12,111 nt of DNA from MGNI01 sp964353875. Its GTDB lineage: Bacteria > Chloroflexota > Anaerolineae > Anaerolineales > E44-bin32. Made by a program: the position numbers and the translations under genes. Below the pieces are notes generated by a model. That model was given only the letters and a program-made list of their open reading frames with translations. It was not told the origin of the DNA and did not search any database. Location of the stretch: positions 1 through 12,111 of the forward strand of contig CAYGXU010000099.1 in NCBI GenBank assembly GCA_964353875.1. The letters run 5' to 3'. Below, in pieces: positions 1 to 6,978 of the stretch (its first letter is position 1; each line of letters starts with the position of its first letter).

Positions 1-112
1 AGGTTTTTACACAAGTACGCTTCAAATTCTGTGGTGAGTTCGACATAACGATCGATTGCACTCTGCGGCTTTCCCTGATTTTTAGGAAATCACGAAAAGC
101 TTTGATCTGCAT
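1..112 (-). pseudogene. N-terminal fragment of a possible tyrosine recombinase, frameshifted and cut by the window edge
   Basis: Reading the minus strand from an ATG at 112-110 gives MQIKAFRDFLK. If one base is added to the run of five A (plus-strand T at 79-83), the reading continues as NQGKPQSAIDRYVELTTEF and on through EAYLCKN to the window edge without a stop. Both halves look coding, and together they match the pattern of the N-terminal SAM-like core-binding domain of phage-type integrases (F..FL...G.....I..Y...L..F..YL). Without the added base, the first frame also stays open but gives an unconvincing Arg/Ser-rich sequence. The frameshift is seen in the sequence; the family assignment is inferred from about 37 residues, and the catalytic domain would lie outside the window. 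It could be a decayed integrase, or an intact gene with a homopolymer sequencing error. The ribosome binding site is weak. Confidence 0.4.
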
Positions 113-120
113 GACCTGGC

Positions 121-237
121 CTACTTCTTGGCGCTGAAGATCAGATAATGATCAGCATGCCCGATGATTGTAGTCCGAACAATTCCGAAGAGGTTGAATG
201 GTTTCCCCAGTTTGTATCCGGACTTTTCAATTATCAA
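121..237 (-). CDS. Weak small ORF directly after, and in frame with, the stop of the MBL hydrolase gene
   Basis: After the TGA stop of the hydrolase (249-247) the same frame stays open for three codons, then from a TTG at 237 for 38 codons to a TAG at 121. The product has alternating hydrophobic residues (GYKLGKPFNLFGIVRTTIIG) that look more coding than random. A GGAAG lies just upstream of the TTG. It could be a tiny hypothetical gene, the former C-terminal tail of the hydrolase after a nonsense change, a remnant of another gene, or chance. I do not recognise a family. The hydrolase already has all its metal ligands without this tail, so the tail is not needed for its fold. Confidence 0.2.
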   Translation of the reverse strand: MIIEKSGYKLGKPFNLFGIVRTTIIGHADHYLIFSAKK

Positions 238-246
238 GCCGCTTCC

Positions 247-969
247 TCATGCGTTCTCTCCGATAAAATTCAGCAGATCCTGCCGTGTAATGGGATCACT
301 GTGACTGTCGATATAGAGATGGTGTTGTTCCTGAGCGAATGATTGTAGCATTGACATCGAGAAAGTCTCATCAGGCCCGCGCAGATGGAGAGGCGCCGGG
401 AAGTAACAATCTCCTAGAAACATCACTCCGGCCTGTGGGATTTTGACAATGATCGAATCTTCAGAATGAGCGCCGCCTACATGCACTAGTTCGATGGTGA
501 TATGATCCAGGTGGATTAACTTTGAGGTTTCGAATACATCGCTAGGAATGATCATGCGGAAGTTATCCCAGTCATGAATCGCTCGATCACGCGCCTCAAG
601 GCTGATCTTTCTCTTCGGAGTCCTGATTTTCTCCTGCCGGATATATTCAGAACTCCAGGGCCTCTTCGCTTCTTCGAGCAAGATGCTTCTGCAAAGGACA
701 TGTGCTGTCACCGGGACATCAAAAGCGCATGCCCCAGAGACATGGTCCCAATGGTTATGGGTATAGATAATCGAACTCACATCCGGCAGGCTCCTTGCTT
801 TCAAGGCTTTTTTCAATTGATTGGCAACCGTGGGACTGTTGCCAGCGTCAACCAGAACGGTTCCCTGCTTTCCTACAATGATGCCAATCGAGGGCTGGAC
901 GCGCGTGGGATCTGGATGATGAGGCCAGATGAAGATGTTGTCGGTAATGTGGATTAGTTCAGGTTTCAT
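247..969 (-). CDS. MBL-fold metallo-hydrolase
   Basis: A 240-residue metallo-beta-lactamase-fold hydrolase expected to use two metal ions in the cytoplasm; no signal peptide is visible. The full ligand set is present: HNHWDH at residues 71-76 (H71, H73, D75, H76), H168 in GGAHSED, D187 in FLGDC and H223 in DSHSDP. The N-terminal strand pair with LVDAGNSP near residue 40 is typical of the fold. Family members include glyoxalase II-like thioesterases, lactonases and beta-lactamases; the substrate cannot be told from sequence. I chose the ATG at 969 because the fold begins right after it and a GGGA lies about 7 bases upstream. In-frame starts at 981 (ATG) and 996 (TTG) are possible. It lies 91 bases downstream of the SDR gene on the same strand, so co-transcription and action on a common metabolite are plausible but not shown. 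Confidence 0.9.
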   Translation of the reverse strand: MKPELIHITDNIFIWPHHPDPTRVQPSIGIIVGKQGTVLVDAGNSPTVANQLKKALKARSLPDVSSIIYTHNHWDHVSGACAFDVPVTAHVLCRSILLEEAKRPWSSEYIRQEKIRTPKRKISLEARDRAIHDWDNFRMIIPSDVFETSKLIHLDHITIELVHVGGAHSEDSIIVKIPQAGVMFLGDCYFPAPLHLRGPDETFSMSMLQSFAQEQHHLYIDSHSDPITRQDLLNFIGENA

Positions 970-1060
970 GAAGTTTCCCATAAGACCGTTGTCCAAGCCC
1001 AGGTTGTCAGGCCGGATCCATCATACCAGAGACAGTTTGGACTCCGGTCCGTGTTTTACC

Positions 1061-1813
1061 TTATCGACTGGCCAGACCGCCGGCGATCTCTCCTCCATCG
1101 ATCACATAGGTATGCCCCGTGATGAAGGATGCCTCCTCAGAGGCCAAGAAGGCGATCAGAGCCGCCACCTCCTCCGGCTGAGCGTGCCTCCTCAACGGGA
1201 TCTTGGCGTTGACTTGGGCCAACATCTCCTGGGTGTATTCCACCTCCTGCATGGGGGTCATAACATAGCCGGGACACACTGCGACAACCCGAATTGTAGG
1301 CGCCAATTCCAGCGCCATCGTGCGCGTCAATTCAATGACGGCTGCCTTGGAGGCATTGTAATCGGCATAAAAGGGATATCCCATCAATCCATTGGTGGAG
1401 CCGATATTGATGATCACACCTGAGCCTGCGGCCAGCATTCGCCGGGCGGCCTGCTGGGCCATGTAAAATACGCCGTTTAGGTTAACATTTAGCACCCGCT
1501 GCCACTCCTCGGGTGTGACGTCCATAAAAGCATGGCGGATGCTGATGCCAGCGTTGTTGACCAACACATCCACACTGCGCCAAAGACGATCGATTTCATC
1601 GAAAGATTGCTTCACTTCCTCCGGGTTGGAGACATCTGCGATGAGGACGTGGCGTAAAGAGACCAATTCGCGCTTTGTATGCTCGCTAGCATCCCTGTCT
1701 TGATCCAGGATGATCACCCCAGCACCCTCTTCAATAAAGCGTGCCGCGGTTGCCTTTCCGATGCCACTCGCTCCACCCGTGATCAGGATACACTTATTCA
1801 TTAGTCCGCGCAT
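1061..1813 (-). CDS. SDR-family NAD(P)-dependent oxidoreductase
   Basis: A 250-residue classical short-chain dehydrogenase/reductase. Seen in order: the cofactor motif TGGASGIG at residues 12-19, an acidic residue D37 at the end of the second strand (favours NAD(H) over NADP(H) in this family), NNAG at 86-89, catalytic S139, and Y152 with K156 (YNASK). The PG motif at 181-182 and the C-terminal ITGHTYVIDGG are typical of FabG-like members. It oxidises or reduces a hydroxyl/carbonyl substrate that cannot be named from sequence. The ATG at 1813 is preferred because GGAG lies 5 bases upstream; a GTG at 1819 and an ATG at 1801 are alternatives. It sits between the large regulator gene and the MBL hydrolase gene on the same strand, 63 bases downstream of the regulator stop with a palindrome in between. 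A FabG role in fatty acid synthesis is unlikely, as no fab genes are nearby. Confidence 0.93.
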   Translation of the reverse strand: MRGLMNKCILITGGASGIGKATAARFIEEGAGVIILDQDRDASEHTKRELVSLRHVLIADVSNPEEVKQSFDEIDRLWRSVDVLVNNAGISIRHAFMDVTPEEWQRVLNVNLNGVFYMAQQAARRMLAAGSGVIINIGSTNGLMGYPFYADYNASKAAVIELTRTMALELAPTIRVVAVCPGYVMTPMQEVEYTQEMLAQVNAKIPLRRHAQPEEVAALIAFLASEEASFITGHTYVIDGGEIAGGLASR

Positions 1814-1829
1814 GTTCACTCCAGTATGA

Positions 1830-1862
1830 AGACCTCACGAGTCTTTAAGACCTGTGAGGTCT
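1830..1862. repeat. 33-base imperfect palindrome in the regulator-SDR gap
   Basis: The outer arms AGACCTCAC (1830-1838) and GTGAGGTCT (1854-1862) are perfectly complementary, and the inner arms GTCTT (1841-1845) and AAGAC (1847-1851) share the same centre at 1846. Only the A1840/C1852 pair mismatches, and G1839/T1853 is a wobble. It fills most of the 63-base gap between the regulator stop and the SDR start. As RNA it would form a strong hairpin, but neither strand has the following T run of an intrinsic terminator. I recall similar palindromes with GACCTCACAGGTCTT-like arms dispersed in Chloroflexota intergenic regions; that is memory and was not checked here. It may act as an RNA processing or partial termination signal between the two genes. 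Confidence 0.7.
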
Positions 1863-1876
1863 CTTCAAGCTGATGC

Positions 1877-4800
1877 TTATATGATTGCGGCCGGTTCTAT
1901 TTTGGAGGAGGTCCCCATGAGGAGGTCTTCTTCTTGTTCAGCTTTCAAGATCTCCTCTGCCAAGACGATTAATTTCTTCAGATAGCGATTCTTCGCCCTT
2001 TCCCTGGCGGACGAGATTGCAGACCGCGGGATTGTCTTTTCCAATGCTATGAGCAGCCTTTCGGCCCGCGCACGAATATCATGTTCAATCGCCGGGTGGC
2101 TAACCGCGGTGATCAGATATTCCAGGGCTTGATGAGGTTTTCCCCTAATAATCAGCAGATCGGCCATTCCAACCAGCACGCCCAGGCAAATGGGAATGGC
2201 GCCAATTTCAACAGCCGATTTAAAGGCAGCATGGAAGTGCCGCTTGGCCATGAGGTGATCACCCAAGGCCAGTTCGGATTTCGCCAAGTCATTCAAGCAA
2301 AGGCCCATATGCCAAAGAGATCCAGCCTCGCGGAATAACCGCAGGCTTTCTTGCTGCAACTCGATGGCTTGCGAATATTCGTGTAGCTCATAGGCGATGA
2401 TGCCGAGATTGAGCAGGCAACTGGCGCTTCCGAAACGATCATCGATCTTGCGTAAGGTCGCTAGGCATTCCTGGTAAAGCAGCTTCGCTTCGGTATAGTC
2501 TCCATGCAAATTGGCGATGTTGCCGAGATTTTCCCGCACTTTGCAGCTCCACCAGAGATCCCCAACCTTCCTATAAGTGCTCAGGCTTTCTTGAAACAAT
2601 ACCTTGGCCTCAGAATATTCGCCGGTGCAACCGGCGACAATGCCAAGCATATTCAATGCCCTGCCCAGTTTGCGCAGCTCCCCGGTCTCCTGGCATAGAG
2701 TAACGCTTTCTGATACGAGAAGCTTGGCCTTCGCGAATTCGCCCATCAGCCGGGCAATGTCGCCCAAATAAATCAGACATAAGGCGATTTCACCTTTGGC
2801 CTCTTTTCGACGCGCAATAAGGAGGCTTTGTTCGAGCAAGGTCCTTGCTTTGTTATACTGACCAAGCCGATAACACATTGCGCCTTGCCTTGCCAACACT
2901 TTGGCGAATGTCAAGCTTTTCTCAGGCGCCGCGCCGCCCGCATATTCGGGGCTTATGTGCAGACGTTCCTCGGCCAATGCGAATACTTCCTCCCCTTCCT
3001 TGAACCAGCTTCGCATTTCATAGAAGACGAAGAGGCAATCGATGTACTTATTAATCTCCGCTTCCTTCTGACGTTCGGTTGCCCAGCGCCAGCCTCGGCG
3101 CACGTTCTCAATTTCCTGGGCGATGACTGCGGCCGCCTCCTCTTGTTTTCCCCTTCTCAAGTGATCCGCCCGATGGAGGAGAAACTCGGCGTAAAACTGG
3201 CAGTGCCGATCAAGGGTCTGTTCCTTTTCGTCCGGGACCTCATCCAATTTCTCGTCCAAATATTGCCTTAGGACTGCATGCAATTCGTAACGACTTGTCT
3301 GTATGGGATAGAGAAGTGATTTGTCCACTAAAGCCGAGAGCACAGCCAATGAAGCACCAGCGACGCGTTGCGCTGCCTCCTTTGTGAATCCGCCCTGGAA
3401 GACGGAAATACGTCTGAAAACGCGTTGTTGCTCCAGGGAGAGCAGGCTCCAGGAGTGTTCGAAAACGGCTCTCAGGCTTTGATGCCTCTCGGCCACATCG
3501 CGAGAGGAAGCGATGAGAAAATCGAGGTTGTGTTCGATCTCCTGTGCAATCTCCTCACAGGATAAGACCCTCACCCAGGCAGCCGCCAACTCAATACCAA
3601 GCGGTATCCCGTCCACGAGCCGACAGATGTGAATTATGAAAGGCTGATCCGACTTGGGAAGTGCTGCGGTGCCGATCCTCCTTACACTTTGCATAAACAA
3701 CTGCACGGCACTATACCCCTCTGGCTTATGCGATCTTTCGCCGTTGGGAACGTCCAATCCTTTCAGTTCGAAAACCCATTCGCCTTGCAGGTTCACCCGT
3801 TCCCTTGAGGTGACCAAGATTTTCACCTTTGGAGCGGTTTCGAGTACATCCTTGAGAAAATCGGCGGCCTGGAGAAGGTGCTCGAAATTATCCAGGAGGA
3901 GTAGCATTTGCTTCTCGCGCAGGTAATCCAGCAGCTCAATTCTGGGATCACGACTGCTGAAGAAAGTGAATTTGAGAACTTCTGCGATGGAGTAGACCAG
4001 CAGGTCGGGAGTGCTCAGGGAAGAGAGCGGGATGAAGTAAGTACCATCCTGAAAAGACCCATTAATGCCGCTGGCAACCTGGAGACCCAAGCGTGTTTTT
4101 CCGATCCCGCCCTGGCCGAGTAAGGTCAGCAAGCGACAATCGGGATTCCTGAGAAGCTGAGCAATTTGGACCAATTCCTCTTCCCGACCTACAAAGGGAG
4201 TGGACGGATGTGGAAAGTTGTGCAGGCGTGCTCCAGGCAGCGAAGTGCGGGGTTCCTCGGTTCTATCGGTTGTCGGCGGACCTTTGGAAGGCGGCTGGGC
4301 TGGAACGGCGACCCGCTCTGGTTCGGAGACAATACGCTGGGGGTGAGTCTCAATCCGACCGGTAGGGTGTTCCTGAAGATAAAGATAGAGTTGGGTCGTC
4401 TCTTCAAGCGGAGGGACATCCAACTCCTGCTTCAGGACACGGACACATTCTTGATACTGCCGGAGCGCCGCAGCGCGCTCCCCGGTCCAGGCATATAGAC
4501 GCATCAGTTGACGGTGCGCCGGTTCATGTAGAGGGTCAAAAGCCAGCCAGCGTCGAGCATACGCGATTGCTGATTCAAACTGTGATTGGGCAGTGAGATA
4601 TTGGACTAGTCGCTCGAGTGCCCCGGTTACGTCGCGCCGTAGACTCTCAGCCTGAAAGAATTGCCAGTCGTCGAAGGCGGGGCAGGTTCCCAGGGAGAAA
4701 CCGCTCAGGAAGTCGTCCCGATAGAGATTGACCGCTTCGATGAGTGGGGTCAAACAGGCGGGACAGACTTCGCCCTCCGGGTGACCATGCCGCAAGCATT

Positions 4801-5128
4801 CGGCCAATCGGCTTTGAAAGCTCTCGACATCAAGCGAGCAGCCCTCGCCACAATGAAAAGAGATGCTCTCCCAGTCGGTCTCCAGCCAGTTTTTCAAAGG
4901 AGTTTTTCTTAGTGCGGAGAGTGTACGACGCAGCGCACCACTTGCATGATCCTGGTCACTTTCAGGCCAAAACATCGCCGCAAGCGAATCGCGTAAATGA
5001 TTTTCGTTTGTGACGGCCAGGTAGATGAGCAGGGCAGTGGCTTTACGCGTCTCGGTTTTAAGGGGTGCGCCTTCACATTCGATGCGAGGCGGGCCCAGTA
5101 ACTGCAGGGAAAGTTGCTGAGCAAGCAT
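1877..5128 (-). CDS. SARP/AfsR-like transcriptional regulator: winged helix, BTAD, NB-ARC ATPase, TPR repeats
   Basis: A 1083-residue multidomain regulator. Residues 1-100 fit an OmpR-type winged-helix DNA-binding domain, and 100-252 the bacterial transcriptional activation domain (BTAD) that always partners it in SARP regulators. A Pro/Arg-rich linker spans about 253-305. The STAND-type ATPase has FVGRE at 312-316, Walker A GQGGIGKT at 338-345, Walker B LLLLDN at 409-414, a TSR sensor at 440-442 and GIPLGIELAA at 507-516. From about 741 to 980 there are six TPR-like repeats with an almost exact 40-residue period. In this architecture (AfsR, MalT-like STAND proteins) ligand or partner binding to the TPRs is thought to allow ATP-driven oligomerisation and promoter activation. 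The start is supported by a GGGGAGGGG ribosome binding site and a TATAAT box 35-40 bases upstream. The gene is divergent from an MFS exporter, a usual arrangement for a regulator and its target. The inducer is unknown. Confidence 0.93.
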   Translation of the reverse strand: MLAQQLSLQLLGPPRIECEGAPLKTETRKATALLIYLAVTNENHLRDSLAAMFWPESDQDHASGALRRTLSALRKTPLKNWLETDWESISFHCGEGCSLDVESFQSRLAECLRHGHPEGEVCPACLTPLIEAVNLYRDDFLSGFSLGTCPAFDDWQFFQAESLRRDVTGALERLVQYLTAQSQFESAIAYARRWLAFDPLHEPAHRQLMRLYAWTGERAAALRQYQECVRVLKQELDVPPLEETTQLYLYLQEHPTGRIETHPQRIVSEPERVAVPAQPPSKGPPTTDRTEEPRTSLPGARLHNFPHPSTPFVGREEELVQIAQLLRNPDCRLLTLLGQGGIGKTRLGLQVASGINGSFQDGTYFIPLSSLSTPDLLVYSIAEVLKFTFFSSRDPRIELLDYLREKQMLLLLDNFEHLLQAADFLKDVLETAPKVKILVTSRERVNLQGEWVFELKGLDVPNGERSHKPEGYSAVQLFMQSVRRIGTAALPKSDQPFIIHICRLVDGIPLGIELAAAWVRVLSCEEIAQEIEHNLDFLIASSRDVAERHQSLRAVFEHSWSLLSLEQQRVFRRISVFQGGFTKEAAQRVAGASLAVLSALVDKSLLYPIQTSRYELHAVLRQYLDEKLDEVPDEKEQTLDRHCQFYAEFLLHRADHLRRGKQEEAAAVIAQEIENVRRGWRWATERQKEAEINKYIDCLFVFYEMRSWFKEGEEVFALAEERLHISPEYAGGAAPEKSLTFAKVLARQGAMCYRLGQYNKARTLLEQSLLIARRKEAKGEIALCLIYLGDIARLMGEFAKAKLLVSESVTLCQETGELRKLGRALNMLGIVAGCTGEYSEAKVLFQESLSTYRKVGDLWWSCKVRENLGNIANLHGDYTEAKLLYQECLATLRKIDDRFGSASCLLNLGIIAYELHEYSQAIELQQESLRLFREAGSLWHMGLCLNDLAKSELALGDHLMAKRHFHAAFKSAVEIGAIPICLGVLVGMADLLIIRGKPHQALEYLITAVSHPAIEHDIRARAERLLIALEKTIPRSAISSARERAKNRYLKKLIVLAEEILKAEQEEDLLMGTSSKIEPAAII

Positions 5129-5163
5129 TCGCCCCTCCCCAGGTGAATACCGATGATGATCTC

Positions 5164-5169
5164 ATTATA
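5164..5169 (-). promoter_or_regulatory. Candidate -10 box of the regulator gene
   Basis: The minus strand reads a consensus TATAAT here, 35-40 bases before the regulator ATG, giving a 5' leader of roughly 30 bases. No good -35 hexamer lies 16-18 bases upstream. Instead the perfect palindrome at 5175-5197 occupies that place, as expected of an activated or repressed promoter. Confidence 0.55.
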
Positions 5170-5174
5170 CAACG

Positions 5175-5219
5175 ATCGTTACAAAGTTTGTAACGATTTT
5201 TGTAACGAATCTGTCACGG
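5175..5219. promoter_or_regulatory. Operator-like cluster: perfect 23-base palindrome plus phased direct repeats
   Basis: ATCGTTACAAA (5175-5185) and TTTGTAACGAT (5187-5197) form a perfect palindrome around G5186. TTTGTAACGA then recurs as a direct repeat at 5199-5208 (12-base step), with a diverged copy TCTGTCACGG at 5210-5219 (11-base step). Three same-face repeats one helical turn apart are what SARP/BTAD regulators are known to bind, and the inverted copy could seat a protomer facing the regulator gene. The cluster lies between the -10 box of the regulator and the candidate promoter of the divergent exporter. Binding by the neighbouring regulator is inferred from position and spacing. Confidence 0.65.
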
Positions 5220-5228
5220 GGTTATGCT
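5200..5228 (+). promoter_or_regulatory. Candidate promoter for the leader and MFS exporter
   Basis: TTGTAA (5200-5205) and TATGCT (5223-5228) are separated by 17 bases. A second possibility is CTGTCA (5211-5216) with TATAGA (5233-5238), 16 bases apart. Either pair overlaps the phased direct repeats, so an activator bound there would sit at or just above the -35 site. Both candidates are weak matches, as expected of an activator-dependent promoter. Transcription would start near 5235-5245, leaving a leader of about 500 bases before the preferred exporter start. Confidence 0.4.
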
Positions 5229-5322
5229 ATCTTATAGACAGAGTAATGAAAGAAAGTTCGAACAAAAAAGATCATCAACGATAAAGAAAAACAAGTGGGA
5301 ACTACGGAAAGGAGAGAGGATC

Positions 5323-5364
5323 ATGGAAGGCAAAGTTCGATACTCCGTAAACTGGACCGGATAA
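5323..5364 (+). CDS. Possible 13-residue leader peptide
   Basis: The ATG follows AGGAGAGAGGATC, one of the best ribosome binding sites in the window, and encodes MEGKVRYSVNWTG before TAA. Leader peptides of this size precede some antibiotic-export and resistance genes, where ribosome stalling changes the fold of downstream RNA. Here a strong hairpin and the exporter gene do lie downstream. The exporter is some 385 bases away, which is long for classical attenuation. The ribosome binding site could also be a by-product of the purine-rich sequence, so this is tentative. Confidence 0.28.
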   Translation: MEGKVRYSVNWTG

Positions 5365-5540
5365 AGCTGAAGCAAGACATGGAACCCGAAAAGAGGGGGG
5401 CAAACGTAACCAAGATCTTAAAAAAATTGACAAATGAGTGGAAATGATCAGGCAGGAGGTTACGAGAGAGGCTCACAGCCCACGAGACATGGGATTGTCG
5501 GGCGGATAATCCGAAAAACAAGTGATGGAATAGGAGAATC

Positions 5541-5572
5541 GGTTGGGGGAAGGAGCACAACTTCCCCCAGCC
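5541..5572 (+). promoter_or_regulatory. 12-bp hairpin in the exporter leader
   Basis: GGTTGGGGGAAG (5541-5552) pairs with CTTCCCCCAGCC (5561-5572) with one G-T wobble around an 8-base loop. The stem is GC-rich and stable. No T run follows on either strand, so it is not a standard intrinsic terminator. It could protect the message, be part of an attenuator, or mark an RNA-processing site 48 bases before the upstream ATG at 5620. Confidence 0.55.
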
Positions 5573-5748
5573 AGATGATGTGAATATAAGAAAGCGTTGA
5601 TCGAGAGGGCAAGGAGCCCATGAATACAATCAAGAAGTACTTATCACTCAGGAGCAGATCGGATGGGCAACCTCGATCAGGATTTTGGTTTGGGGCGACT
5701 GGCGCAAGGAACGCCACAAATCCATCCTTGACAGGAGGCGATTGTAGC

Positions 5749-6978
5749 ATGCGAGCTCTATTAAGAAGTCATCCTTCCTTCGCCCGCCTCTTCTTAGCAA
5801 CGCTCATCTCGGAGGTGGGCAACAAGATCCACCGTATTGCTTTGCTGGTGCTTGTCTACCAGATTACCGGGGAGGCGCTGTGGGTCTCCCTGGCATTGGC
5901 GGTTCAATTGCTCACAACCATGGCCGTGGGGCCATTAATCTCAGCCTGGGCCGACGCTCAAGAGAGGCGACGTCTTCTGGTTGGATCCGAATTGATGCGG
6001 GTGCCATTGGTACTGATGATCCCGCTGCTGGGAACCCGCTCTTTGGCTGTGCTGCTCCTTCTCATGTTCCTCATCGAAATCTTCCGCAACCTGAGCGCCC
6101 CCGTGGCGGGAGCGGTGATCCCCGATCTGGTGCGAGAAAAGGAAGTAGATACCGCCAACGGGATGATGATGTTTACTCAACGCTTTGCGGAAGTGGCCTT
6201 CGTGGGACTGGCTGGAGCGTTGGTGGCGCTCGTCGGCCCTGCACCTGCTTTCTGGATCGATGCAGGCACATTTTTAGCCTCCGGCCTGATCCTGCTGGGC
6301 CTTCCCCGGATGCAGCCCGGGTGTGAGGCTCAGGTTGGTTATTGGACCAAGGTTCGCGAAGGCGTCAGTCACCTGGCTGGGAATCCGATCATCCGACGGA
6401 CGGTTGGAACGCTCTTCGCAGCAGCCATGTTTGGCTCGGTAGAGGCCGTGTTGGGCGTGGTGCTGGCAGTCTCGGTTCTAAAGGTCGGATCAGCGGGATT
6501 CGGTCTGATGGAATCGACGATGGCTCTCGGTGCAGTCGTGGGCGCAATCCTGGTCCCGCGCTTGATCGGCCGCGTGGGTCGAGAGCGGGTCTTCGTGCTG
6601 GGACTGCTCGCATTTGGCTTATTCGAAGCGTCCATCGGCTTTTTGCCGATCTTCGCCTGGGTGATGATCGCCTATCTGGCTTCCGGTGTCTTGAACATGT
6701 TTTTCCTTGTGCCAGCACGATCGATCCTGCAACTAAACACCCCTCCAGAGCTGCGGACAAGGACCTTTGCGGCCTTCGGCGCAGTGATGAATGGAGCGGT
6801 CTTGTTTGGGACCATGGTGGGAGGGGCGCTAGAGAAACCCCTGGGAGTGCCGCTGGTCTTCGTGTTCGCCGGCTTGATCGTCTTCGTCGTATCGCTTAGC
6901 GTTTTGATCAAAGTTGGGTCCCCGAGATCGGAATCCCTCTCAGCCCATCCGATCCGAGCCGAGGCAGGGCTAAATTAG
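5749..6978 (+). CDS. MFS efflux transporter, DHA3/MFS_3-like
   Basis: A 409-residue inner-membrane permease of the major facilitator superfamily, with about 12 hydrophobic segments. A motif-A-like loop follows the second segment (GPLISAWADAQERRR, residues 61-75), and the second half has the GR.GRERVF loop near 274-283 and RTRTFAAFGAVMNGAV at 336-351, as in EntS and macrolide-efflux relatives. Such proteins export drugs or small metabolites by proton antiport. The ATG at 5749 is chosen because the hydrophobic core starts soon after it and AGGAGG lies about 10 bases upstream. An in-frame ATG at 5620, with AAGGAG only 3 bases away, would add 43 polar residues that do not resemble MFS N-termini. 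It is divergent from the BTAD/NB-ARC regulator and is its likely target; the substrate is unknown. Confidence 0.92.
   Translation: MRALLRSHPSFARLFLATLISEVGNKIHRIALLVLVYQITGEALWVSLALAVQLLTTMAVGPLISAWADAQERRRLLVGSELMRVPLVLMIPLLGTRSLAVLLLLMFLIEIFRNLSAPVAGAVIPDLVREKEVDTANGMMMFTQRFAEVAFVGLAGALVALVGPAPAFWIDAGTFLASGLILLGLPRMQPGCEAQVGYWTKVREGVSHLAGNPIIRRTVGTLFAAAMFGSVEAVLGVVLAVSVLKVGSAGFGLMESTMALGAVVGAILVPRLIGRVGRERVFVLGLLAFGLFEASIGFLPIFAWVMIAYLASGVLNMFFLVPARSILQLNTPPELRTRTFAAFGAVMNGAVLFGTMVGGALEKPLGVPLVFVFAGLIVFVVSLSVLIKVGSPRSESLSAHPIRAEAGLN

Larger units (their letters stand above)
5239..5748 (+). other. Long purine-rich leader region upstream of the exporter
   Basis: About 510 bases between the candidate promoter and the preferred exporter start. 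The plus strand is strikingly rich in A and G (for example 5246-5330 and 5380-5445) and carries several AGGAG/GGAGG-like stretches. Within it are a 13-codon ORF with a strong ribosome binding site (5323-5364), an overlapping open frame from a GTG at 5295 to a TGA at 5445-5447 (50 residues, Lys/Arg/Glu-rich, no ribosome binding site), a 12-bp hairpin (5541-5572) and an in-frame upstream ATG at 5620. No known riboswitch pattern was recognised. The whole looks like a regulatory leader, though the function is inferred only from length and content. Confidence 0.4.

Noticed and set aside
148..342. Plus-strand ORF of 64 codons
   Set aside because: Its second half lies antisense to the well-supported MBL hydrolase, it has no ribosome binding site, and the product resembles nothing known to me.
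4189..4419. Minus-strand ORF within the regulator gene
   Set aside because: It falls over the proline/arginine-rich linker of the regulator in another frame; a composition shadow.
5541..5572. Hairpin as an intrinsic terminator
   Set aside because: No T run follows the stem on either strand.
5321..5750. Two overlapping minus-strand ORFs in the regulator-exporter gap
   Set aside because: They are antisense to purine-rich leader sequence, giving Ser/Pro/Phe/Leu-rich products as expected from composition, and lack ribosome binding sites.
5880..6911. Several long alternative-frame ORFs inside the exporter gene
   Set aside because: Arg/Gly/Pro/Ser-rich shadows of a clear membrane transporter.
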